A stretch of DNA of 64,000 nt from Arabidopsis thaliana (lineage: Eukaryota > Streptophyta > Magnoliopsida > Brassicales > Brassicaceae), in contig NC_003074.8 in the NCBI RefSeq assembly GCF_000001735.4, positions 7,192,101 to 7,256,100 on the forward strand, in the 5' to 3' direction. Position 1 is the stretch's first letter, and every line of letters begins with the position of its first letter. Under the pieces are notes generated by a model that saw nothing but the letters and a program-made list of their open reading frames with translations, was not told where the DNA came from and did no database searches. Positions 1 to 8,813 of the stretch are shown here, piece after piece. The position numbers and the translations under genes are program-made.

Positions 1-353
1 TTTTGCCTAATGGATCGGCGGTTTTCAGGCTGGATCTCAAGACTCATGTGAGATTCAAGATTGTTTTTTGGAAAACTAAATGGTATAGGAGAATTAAAGT
101 TGGTGCTGATGTTGAAGTCAACGGTGATGGAGTTAAAGCTAATGAGAAAGAGATTAAGATGGAGAAATCTAATTTTTGGAAAACTCATGGATATTGGAGT
201 GAATTTGGTTTTGACGATGATGTTGAACTCACCGGTGATGGAGCTCAAAAGAAAGGAAGTAAGACGAAGAAATCGGATTCTTCTTTACCATTAAGAAGCT
301 CTTTTCCGATTTTTGTTTTGATGAATTTGCTCGTATTCTTTGCTATTCGTTAA
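1..353 (+). CDS. NDR1-like LEA2 protein, 3' part only (gene starts left of window)
   Basis: The visible reading frame (first complete codon at base 3) ends at TAA 351-353 and gives the last 117 or so residues of an NDR1/HIN1-like protein. It matches the C-terminal half of NDR1 downstream almost residue for residue: the LPNGSAVFRLDLKT block, VGADVEVNGDGVK, and a hydrophobic tail ending NLLVFFAIR that would act as a GPI-attachment signal or membrane anchor. The oddity is an internal tandem duplication: the FWKT...EKS segment (bases 66-170) is repeated in diverged form at 174-275, so the membrane-proximal stalk is about 35 residues longer than in NDR1. The frame is open, so it may be expressed. 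By position it is probably At3g20590. The N-terminal half cannot be judged here. Confidence 0.9.
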   Translation, partial: LPNGSAVFRLDLKTHVRFKIVFWKTKWYRRIKVGADVEVNGDGVKANEKEIKMEKSNFWKTHGYWSEFGFDDDVELTGDGAQKKGSKTKKSDSSLPLRSSFPIFVLMNLLVFFAIR

Positions 354-1607
354 CTTGATTAGTGGTGTTTGATTTCAACTTTTGCTTTTGTTTTTGTTGA
401 TCTTGATTATTGACTCTTTCATGAGTTTTGTTCTGTCCTAGTTCCATTTTCTTCATAGTTTCTAAATTCGACCAAGTACTCATTGCATTCCCTTGTTGTT
501 TTTGTTTTAACTATGTACTAGTTTCCATCAATAAAATTATATTTGAAAATTAATTATCCATATTTTGTATATGTACAATTATATCATTATCTATCTGTGG
601 TTTCAAAATCAAGGAACAAAGAACATACCACCAAAAAGAAAGTATATATATACCAATATAACCGTTCAAATACGGAAATAATTTTTTTTTTAAGTCCATA
701 AATGACTAAGGGAACAATGATGAATAAATTCCAAAAACAATTACTAAAATTTGATATTATTATTGCAATAACGAATAAATTTATTTACTTCTCTATCACA
801 AAATTGAAACCGTAAGCATTGCTAAATTTTTATAAAATTGACAACAAGTCAAGAAAAATGACATGCATGCTCCATAGAAGAAGGTTCGATATTTGGGGTA
901 GTTATCTTAACTTTCAAGATCGATACTAACCAATTGAATATTGTATTGTTAACTGTGCAAAATATTTTAGTACGACTTTGCGAGTCAGTTTAGTCTGTTA
1001 AAAATTATTTTGTTTGGGTCATAAAAACTATCTATATCTTTGCATGAAACAGCACTACAGTCTACATCAGATTTATAATTTAAAAAGACGCGGTAGTATT
1101 TTAAAACATTTTGTTTCGTTTATTCATTTATTGTGAAAGTTGACATCGATTACATCAAACAATAATCTTTTCTAGATCATTTTCCTAACGAATCTATTCA
1201 GTGAACCATGTGACACAATTTACATTGGTTGGTAGTAATATAAGAATTTCACATGTGGTATATTATAAAATAATTTTAGTTTCACATAATTTTAATCAAA
1301 GAAATTTAATTTGATATGTTTAATATTAATAATGTTAAAAATATAAAATAAATATTAAAGCTTAGAGTTAATAATATTTTAAACTTTTACTATAGTTGAC
1401 ACTTTTAAAAATCTAATATAAACTATACCTGGTAAAACTAAATAGTTTAACTAAAAAATGAATCAAACAATATAAGAGATATTCAAAGCAGTTTAACAAT
1501 ATCTAGTCTTAGATTTACTCATGCGGATTCCAGAATAATTTGGATACTAGTTCTCTGTTTCAGTTCAGAGTTATTGCATTTTCATAAATAAAGCGAATAT
1601 GAATTTA

Positions 1608-1741
1608 GTTTTATCAATCTAGTAGATTTTCAGTTTTTTATTTATCAAACAATTATTTCAGTTTCTTTTTTCAGGTTTTATCAATCTAGTAGATTTTCAG
1701 TTTTTTGTTTATCAAACAATTATTTCAGTTTCTTTTTTCAG
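1608..1741. repeat. 67-bp direct tandem duplication
   Basis: Bases 1608-1674 and 1675-1741 are nearly identical, both containing TATCAATCTAGTAGATTTTC and a TTTATCAAACAATTATTTCAG block. They differ by one A/G change and lie head to tail with a 67-base period. The repeat is non-coding and sits about 1.1 kb upstream of NDR1. Confidence 0.9.
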
Positions 1742-1828
1742 TTTATGTTCGATAACAATGTTTTAGATATACGATAATCAAGTAGTTCGAATTACCTTGA
1801 CATTTCTAGATTGAATTTTCCAAACAAA

Positions 1829-1833
<5 letters not shown>

Positions 1834-1859
<26 letters not shown>
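1834..1859. repeat. (AT)n microsatellite
   Basis: Uninterrupted AT dinucleotide tract of about 26 bases. A second one lies at 2074-2097. Confidence 0.9.
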
Positions 1860-2675
1860 GCGGATTGCTCATTGCCATTGGTTGTGAAATCAAGAATTAA
1901 TGTGGATGGTAAGATGTAAACTTCTTACAAAAAGTCTATTTAGGAGAACGAAAACGTGTGAAGGTCTTGTTTTCCTAAGGTTTCGTTTTGGGTCTCTTTT
2001 ATTTTGTACCTTGTAATTCTCTTGGCCCTTTAGCCAACTAAGCACATTTTGGGATTGAATATATATTTAAAAAAATATATATATATATATATATATTAAG
2101 AAAATTACTTTTGAAATTTGTATTTTGATTAGTGTTGCTAATTATGGTTTAAGCATGAGAGTCCATCCAATTCGACCCGAGTCCTATATACAGTATGGTT
2201 CAGCAAAAGGGTTTGGGCCTGGCCATAGTTTTTTATGGCAACAAGCTATATGAAACCATATATAATAAATACAATTTCGTATTTTGATACAGTCAGTATG
2301 AGACTAGAAAAACTAGCCACTAGGCCACTGACCAAAAAATAAAATAAGAAAAAAACTAATCTTTATCTCACCATATTTTTAGATCTTTGAAATTCCAAAA
2401 ACATAATTAGAGTTTCTCTTTCCTTAGTTTCTTGTGTAGTTTGTATGTTTCAGTAGGGTTTTTTTCCTTATTTTATGTAAATAAATGGAATAAGATTCAG
2501 TTTTCTGTTATGGGACATCCCTCGTTAATTCTTGTTTTGGTTCTTTTTGATAACCCAAAGTTTATATAGGTTTTTTTTTAATTTATCTTCTTACGTCCAT
2601 TAATTTGTTTTTGTTTTGTTATGTATTTGGCTAAACGCGTGTGTGCGTGTGTGTCCTACTGAGTCGTCTCTTTTG

Positions 2676-2681
2676 AGTCAA
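2676..2681. promoter_or_regulatory. W-box-like element upstream of NDR1
   Basis: AGTCAA, the reverse complement of TTGACT, lies about 100 bases upstream of the NDR1 ATG. TTGAC(C/T) is the established binding core of WRKY factors, which drive many defence genes. The downstream paralog has the homologous stretch as GTTAACTTGAAATATCA (about 4563-4579), where the W-box core is lost. Function is inferred. Confidence 0.4.
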
Positions 2682-2776
2682 CTTGAAATATCAACCAATC
2701 AGCAAACCAAAATCTTATAACATCATCTTCTTCATCTTTCCGACAAAAATACCAAATTCTTGAAAACAAAAAAAAA

Positions 2777-3436
2777 ATGAATAATCAAAATGAAGACACA
2801 GAAGGTGGTCGAAACTGTTGTACTTGCTGCTTAAGCTTCATCTTCACAGCTGGTCTCACCTCTCTTTTCTTATGGCTTAGTCTCCGTGCGGACAAACCCA
2901 AATGCTCAATCCAAAACTTTTTCATTCCTGCCCTCGGAAAAGACCCAAATTCACGAGACAATACCACTCTAAATTTCATGGTTCGTTGTGACAATCCGAA
3001 TAAAGACAAAGGAATCTACTACGACGATGTCCACCTTAATTTTTCCACCATCAACACGACCAAGATCAATTCATCTGCTCTTGTCTTAGTTGGTAACTAC
3101 ACAGTGCCTAAGTTCTATCAAGGACACAAGAAGAAGGCCAAGAAGTGGGGTCAAGTAAAGCCGCTAAACAACCAGACGGTTTTACGAGCGGTTTTGCCTA
3201 ATGGATCGGCTGTTTTCAGGTTGGATCTCAAGACTCAAGTTAGATTCAAGATTGTTTTTTGGAAAACTAAGAGGTATGGGGTTGAAGTTGGAGCTGATGT
3301 TGAAGTCAACGGTGATGGAGTTAAAGCTCAGAAGAAAGGAATTAAGATGAAGAAATCTGATTCTTCTTTTCCATTAAGAAGCTCTTTTCCGATTAGTGTT
3401 TTGATGAATTTACTCGTATTCTTTGCTATTCGTTAA
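2777..3436 (+). CDS. NDR1: NDR1, plasma-membrane immune signalling protein
   Basis: Single-exon gene of 219 aa, recognised as NON-RACE-SPECIFIC DISEASE RESISTANCE 1 (At3g20600). Visible parts: a Cys-rich juxtamembrane start (CCTCC, 14-18), a membrane segment at about 19-37, an LEA2/NHL-type extracellular domain with seven N-glycosylation sequons (N62, N88, N93, N98, N107, N132, N142), an NGD motif at 178-180, and a hydrophobic C-terminus (about 203-219) that serves as a GPI-anchor signal. Known role: needed for resistance mediated by several CC-NB-LRR receptors (RPS2, RPM1, RPS5); it binds RIN4 and contributes to plasma-membrane/cell-wall adhesion. The ATG follows an A-rich leader and no other in-frame ATG lies upstream. 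It sits in the middle of a three-gene tandem family. Confidence 0.97.
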   Translation: MNNQNEDTEGGRNCCTCCLSFIFTAGLTSLFLWLSLRADKPKCSIQNFFIPALGKDPNSRDNTTLNFMVRCDNPNKDKGIYYDDVHLNFSTINTTKINSSALVLVGNYTVPKFYQGHKKKAKKWGQVKPLNNQTVLRAVLPNGSAVFRLDLKTQVRFKIVFWKTKRYGVEVGADVEVNGDGVKAQKKGIKMKKSDSSFPLRSSFPISVLMNLLVFFAIR

Positions 3437-4622
3437 CTTCATTAATGGTGTTGATTTTCAGGTTTTTCATTTCTTGGTTTTGTTGATTTTGATTATTGAC
3501 TATTTCATGAGTTTTGTTGTGATCCTTAGTTCCATTTTCTTCATTGCATAATTTATCCCTTATTTTTTTTGTTTTAACTATGTATTAGTTTCCATCAACA
3601 AAATTCTATTTGAAAATCATTTTATCCATTTTTTATATGTACAAGAAACAATTATATGTTGGGTTTCAAATCAAGGAACAAAGAAACATAACATATATAC
3701 CACCAAAAAGAAGTACATAATTATATAACAGTGAATATAACCGTTCAAATGGGGAAAAGAAACTTATAAAAACTCCATAAATGAATAATCTAAAAGGACC
3801 ATTAGTTTATGATTTTTAAGCAATTATTCCAAATAAAATTACTAAATTCTATATTTATTGCAATAACAAATAAATTTGATTACTACTCTATCACAGAATT
3901 GAAACCGTCCCTAAACCATTGATATATTTTTATAAAATTGATCGACAAATAAGTCAACAAAAATGACATGATTCATAGAAGAAGGTTGGATATTCGATAA
4001 TAAAAAAATTTGGGGTTGTTATTTTTCTTGTCCGTACGACAATATCTTAACGTTCAAGTTCAATAATTAACCAACCACATATTGTAGAATATAAAGTAAT
4101 TAAGTGTGCTAGATATTTAATTTAAGTATGACTTTGCCTTGAGAATAGTCGCTAGTTGTTCTATTACATATCATTTTGGTAGGGTCATGAAAATGAAAAC
4201 TATATAGCTTTTTCACAAAACAACAGGACTTTTTAAAACATTTTTGTTTCGATTATCGTGAAAGTTGCCATCGGTTACTATTACATAGACCTTAAAATTA
4301 TTTAGCAGAAAAAACACTAACCCAAGTTGTTTTGCAGCTAAAACAAACTCAAGATTAGCAACATGAACATATCAAAATAGACAAATAAGAATAAAGAAGA
4401 TAGACTATACTATTTCCATTTGGTTCCGGTTATTGTACCATGCCTAGTAATTTTCTAATTTCAAGTCACATTCAAAATTAAGGAAGCTTTCTTTTCATTA
4501 ATTTTTTAAATGTCCATTGAATTGGTTATTTTGTTGTTGTTGTTGTTAAATAGTCGTGTTCCCAAGTTAACTTGAAATATCATATCAGCTATATTGGAAT
4601 AGTGAAAGCAAAAAAAAAATCC
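3437..4622. other. Intergenic region between NDR1 and the downstream paralog
   Basis: No gene is seen. The first 800 bases or so are recognisably homologous to 354-1150, with shared blocks such as GATTATTGACT, TAACCGTTCAAAT and AATTGAAACCGT. The 3' part contains the promoter of the next paralog and a TTG trinucleotide run near 4531. Confidence 0.75.
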
Positions 4623-5291
4623 ATGGATCGAGATGATGCATGGGAATGGTTTGTTACAATCGTAGGCAGTCTAATGACTCTCCTCTATGTATCGTTTCTC
4701 CTGGCTTTATGTCTCTGGTTATCTACTTTGGTCCACCACATACCTAGATGCTCAATCCATTACTTTTACATTCCTGCCCTAAACAAATCCCTCATTTCAT
4801 CAGACAACACCACTCTCAACTTCATGGTTCGTCTTAAAAACATCAACGCTAAACAAGGAATCTATTACGAAGACCTTCACTTATCTTTCTCCACACGTAT
4901 CAACAACTCCTCTCTTCTTGTGGCTAACTACACAGTGCCAAGATTCTATCAAGGACACGAGAAGAAGGCCAAGAAGTGGGGACAGGCCTTGCCTTTTAAC
5001 AACCAGACGGTTATTCAAGCGGTTTTACCTAATGGCTCGGCGATTTTTCGTGTGGATTTGAAGATGCAGGTGAAATACAAAGTCATGTCCTGGAAAACAA
5101 AGAGGTACAAATTAAAGGCTAGTGTGAATCTTGAAGTCAACGAGGATGGAGCCACTAAAGTCAAGGACAAAGAGGATGGGATTAAGATGAAGATATCAGA
5201 TTCGTCTCCACAACGACTAACATTTTTCCAAGTTTGCTTTTCGATTATTTGTGTTTTGATGAATTGGCTCATCTTCTTGGCTATTCGTTAA
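4623..5291 (+). CDS. NDR1-like LEA2 membrane protein (third tandem copy)
   Basis: Single-exon gene of 222 aa, probably At3g20610. I chose the ATG at 4623; the frame is open further upstream but contains no earlier ATG. A membrane segment lies at about 11-36, followed by an LEA2-type domain sharing PRCSIHYFYIPAL, DNTTLNFMVR, NYTVPRFYQGH and KKAKKWGQ with NDR1, and a hydrophobic tail at about 199-222. Differences from NDR1: the N-terminus is unrelated and lacks the CCTCC cluster, and the NGD motif reads NED (173-175). The tail still fits a GPI signal or second membrane segment. Function is unknown; a role beside NDR1 in membrane signalling is only inferred from homology. Confidence 0.92.
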   Translation: MDRDDAWEWFVTIVGSLMTLLYVSFLLALCLWLSTLVHHIPRCSIHYFYIPALNKSLISSDNTTLNFMVRLKNINAKQGIYYEDLHLSFSTRINNSSLLVANYTVPRFYQGHEKKAKKWGQALPFNNQTVIQAVLPNGSAIFRVDLKMQVKYKVMSWKTKRYKLKASVNLEVNEDGATKVKDKEDGIKMKISDSSPQRLTFFQVCFSIICVLMNWLIFLAIR

Positions 5292-6383
5292 ATGACGATG
5301 AGAGTGATTTTCATTTTCCATAGGACTTTTCCTTTTGACTATTTCTTCTGTTTGAATATTATTACATGTTTTTTGTTTAGATTGTATTAGTGTAGTGTAG
5401 CTTTGGTTTGATGCATGTGTATTAACCGTTTTTATCCCCTTGTATATAATTAAGGTCAGTTCCAACGCTTTCTATACAGGTGTGGGACTGAATGCCAGAA
5501 AAATATATATAGGCTTGGGACTGGTTAGATATCGAATAATTAGATATCGGAATTTTTTTTTATTTAATTAGATGTTTCGAAAAATAATCATAAAATGTTA
5601 AATAAACTGATCTCATGATAGTTGCAAAAAAAAAAAAAAAAAACTGATCTCATGACAATTGTTTTTAAAAAAAAGTTGTTTTTAACATATCTACATAGCA
5701 AAATTGTTTTTAAGAAATAAATGAAAACTTGAAAAGTTAATGAATATATTAATTGATAGAAATAGTGAAATTAAAATTTGAAAACCTGAAAAACAGTATT
5801 CAATCACTAAATATGTTTTTTCTGCATCCAAAAAATATAATGAATTAGTGAGAGATTTTATTTTCTACTTTTTTGGATTAGCTACTTTATTATTGTTTAT
5901 TTTTTAAAAGGTCATGAATCTTGAGATATTTTTCTCCAAATATAGGTGAATAGAGATAATATTTTAATTTTGATAGTTGGAACACTCTTATTAGAGATAA
6001 TATTTTCTATTTCTACATATAGTTTTCCAAAAATAGGTTAATTCTCTTCTGAAAATAGATAACTTTAATTATTACATTTTTTCAAATATAGATAGGGTAT
6101 TAATGTCGTTATATGTACTTGGCCCAAAATGATCACAATTTTCGAAAGTGGATAATTAAGATTGTTCAGTATAGATAGTCAAAGTTCTATATATGGATAA
6201 TTGATTAGATAGTTTTCAGTATGAAGCGTAAAAATTTGCCAACATTTCGTACAAATTTGCATTGTTCATACTAACTAAGGTTGTTTTGTGCCGAAGGCAG
6301 AAAACAAAATCAGCAACACAAACATATCAAATAACACACAACAGGTGAATCATAGCATAAGAACATTAATGGTTTTTATAACA
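5292..6383. other. AT-rich intergenic region
   Basis: No gene is seen. It contains a short poly(A) insert flanked by 15-bp direct repeats (5604-5655) and a stretch of loosely repeated GATAATATTTT/CAAATATAG motifs (about 5930-6110) that looks like an eroded repeat of unknown family. Confidence 0.6.
5604..5655. mobile_element. Very short poly(A) insert with 15-bp target-site duplication
   Basis: AAACTGATCTCATGA occurs at 5604-5618 and again at 5641-5655. Between the copies lie seven bases (TAGTTGC) followed by a run of A. This is the form expected of an extremely 5'-truncated poly(A) retroposition event. Local slippage or repair synthesis is the alternative. Confidence 0.5.
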
Positions 6384-6610
6384 TTAAAACTTTGTCCAGA
6401 GACAAAGCAACCACAGCTTATTTAGTTTCAATGAAGTCTTAAAATAAGAAAATGCATAAACCAAGTTGAAAATCTTAAAAAGAGACAAAAACTGACTGTA
6501 GAAAAATAGTCCTAAAACAGAAACCAATATGAAAGTTCCTAAGAGAAACACATAGCCTGACCAATTCAACAATCTCCGCATCACATCGATACTCTTGCGG
6601 TTTCCTTCTA
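6384..6610 (-). other. Possible alternative 3' exon encoding a membrane tail
   Basis: If the F-box-like gene splices to the AG at 6611-6612, the frame continues for 75 codons (459 aa in total) and ends with a strongly hydrophobic segment (SGYVFLLGTFILVSVLGLFF). The acceptor has a poor pyrimidine tract, and the T-rich strand makes hydrophobic codons likely by chance, so the extension is tentative. Confidence 0.3.
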
Positions 6611-7869
6611 CTGTTTCACACCGCCGTTACCTGATTTAGCAAACAGATTACGTGGATTAGAAAGCAAACAAAAGAAAAGAACATTGTATCCATACATATA
6701 TATAAACAATACTTACAAGGAAGAACGCTTTCGGTGAATGGGAGCACAACAGGATTCCTAAATCCAGTACGAGGGCTCTTTCTTCTCTTCCACTTTTCAG
6801 TCTCCATATCATATATACGCCAATGTGTTTCATTCACACATATGATCTTGTTATCTAATGCAGTTACGGCTAAAATCAATTCATCATCTTTTATTGGAAC
6901 AACATCTTTAAATTGAAAAACCCAACTATATCTCTCGCCGTCGTGTTTCCAAACCCAGACATCCATGTTCTCTGGATGTAGAACGAGCAACCCAAGAGAA
7001 CCTTTCAGGTTTATCAAATGACTAGCTTCTGTAATCTGCTCGTCTTCTCTTAGTCCATCTGCATATGCAGGCAAGTTTATAACCTCGAATTTCCCTTCCA
7101 AATCTACTGAGAGAATCTTACCTGGCGCATCTAAAGAAACGAGCCAGTAAACTTTTCCTCCGACAAAAATATGTCCAGTTCTTCTGTATGGCCTAAGACT
7201 ACAACTCATAGGAAGACAAGGCACGGTGCCAATGTTTTTCCAAGAACCCGTGCTGGACGAATAAACCTCGCATTCATAGGCTAAAGAGTGACCGTATTTT
7301 GTAAAAAACCGACCTTCTTGAACATAAAATCCCTCTGCAGGTCCTCTTTCTTCAGGAATTATCTTCCCAGTGCAAAAAATACGGTAAACTTTGTAGTCAC
7401 TTACATCAGAGCCATAAGCCACTCCTATACTAGGCTCAAACTCAAATGAGGGTGTTCCTTGGGGAAGAAGGAGAGTCTCCTTTGTAATGGGGTTGCATAT
7501 CCATATCTGGAGATCACAGAACTTGTTTTCTACGTCTTCATCATAAATCATATTCACACAGCAGATGATCCCGTTATAGGATGATATCATGTACATGAAC
7601 ACCTCAGGGGTTCTTTGAGATGGATCAATAGTACTGAGGAGGGAAAGTTTACATCTCTTTGCATCCATCGAATACAACTTCATTGTTTTCCCCATACTAG
7701 GACAGACTACCAATGATGAATTCTTTCCAGATTCTGCTAACTGTAGCTTTGCAAGGTGCTTACTAACTGTCTTACAATACCGGGCAGATTTGACCGAGAT
7801 CTGAGACCGGATGCAAAGTGCATCTACAACACTCATCCGCTTGATACGCTGAGCACGAGTTTTGACCAT
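6608..7869 (-). CDS. F-box-like / F-box-associated domain protein
   Basis: Probably At3g20620, annotated by similarity as F-box related. Exon 1 is 7869-6717. The main model uses the acceptor at 6630 and stops at TAG 6608-6610 (391 aa). Residues 12-45 resemble the second half of an F-box (ISVKSARYCKTVSKHL), but the usual LPxDL start is missing, so SKP1 binding is doubtful. The rest is an F-box-associated beta-propeller-like domain with IWICNPITKETLLLP, YKVYRIF and the typical VYSSSTGSWKNIG block. If intact it would be a substrate-recognition part of an SCF ubiquitin ligase. A second acceptor 20 bases downstream (6610) would extend the protein to base 6384 and add a hydrophobic tail (see finding). 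Confidence 0.7.
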
Positions 7870-7896
7870 TTTCTGTTTGCTTTCTGTTGCTAAGGC

Positions 7897-8780
7897 TCTG
7901 CATCAACAAAAACAACGGTTAGCACAGAAAAGGGACTCAAGCACAGATATTTATGCAACATGAATGCGTATTTATATGACTGTAACAGGCTACATCCCGA
8001 AGGAGCACAGAACTGCTAACTACTAATACAGAAACGCATTAGTACCATTCAAGGTAAAGGCCAAAAATACTGCTAAGAAGCACCAGGCAACCATCAGAAC
8101 TAAGCAAAAGGGTTTGAAAATGAAAGAAAAATGCATCACAATCGTTCATGTAGAAGAGTACTTCTATCTGCATGTAGAAGAGCACAGAACTGCTAACTAC
8201 TAATACAGAAACGCATTAGTACCATTCAAGGTAAAGACCAAAAATACTGCTAAAAAGCACGAGGCAACCATCAGAACTAAGCAAAAGGGTTTGAAAATGA
8301 AAAGAAAATGCATCACAATCATTCATGTAGAAGAGTACTTCTATCTGCATGTACCATATACACGAGATCAACACTGAATTGATCCAAAGAACAAATTGTG
8401 AAGGATACAAAATCTAAAGTACCTAGAAACATTGATCAGAAATCAGAATAATCAAGGCGATAGTTACGAAGACAGATCGAAATAGAGAAAACATTATGCA
8501 CCTACACGAAATCAAGGATTTGTAACCAAAACAAAAAAATTGTTCCTCAGTCGTGTTACATATCTACACAGGATCTGAATTGTATTAAAGTAATTATGCA
8601 AAAGCCTAATCAAAAGGCAACAAATCAAGAAACTGAAGGGAAATTTATAAATGCAGGAGTTGATGAAATCATCGAGATATGAGATACTTTTGCGCGATCG
8701 GGAATCAAAACTTTCTCGATCGCCGGAGAGGACTCACAATTCGATCTTCACGCGTGACGGCTAGGGTAGGATAGATGAAC
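7897..8780 (-). other. 5' leader and leader intron of the F-box-like gene
   Basis: On the minus strand a TATATATAAAG box lies near 8802-8813. A donor GTGAGTCC at about 8736 and an acceptor TTGATGCAG ending at 7898 define a leader intron of about 840 bases just upstream of the ATG at 7869. The intron contains the 177-bp tandem repeat. Inferred from motifs only. Confidence 0.45.
8004..8353. repeat. Direct tandem repeat, 177-bp period
   Basis: Bases 8004-8176 recur at 8181-8353 with only a few substitutions (for example AAGGCC/AAGACC and CACCAGG/CACGAGG). The unit starts AGCACAGAACTGCTAAC and ends TCTGCATGTA. It is a recent local duplication within the presumed leader intron. Confidence 0.95.
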
Positions 8781-8813
8781 CGAAAGGGTGAAACCAACTC
8801 TTTATATATAATA

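Larger units (their letters stand above)
354..2776. other. Intergenic region upstream of NDR1
   Basis: There is no gene here. The first 800 bases or so resemble the sequence 3' of NDR1 (see findings), so the duplication unit included 3' flank. The region also holds a 67-bp tandem repeat (1608-1741) and two AT dinucleotide tracts (1834-1859 and 2074-2097). The last 300 bases are the presumptive NDR1 promoter and leader. Confidence 0.8.
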
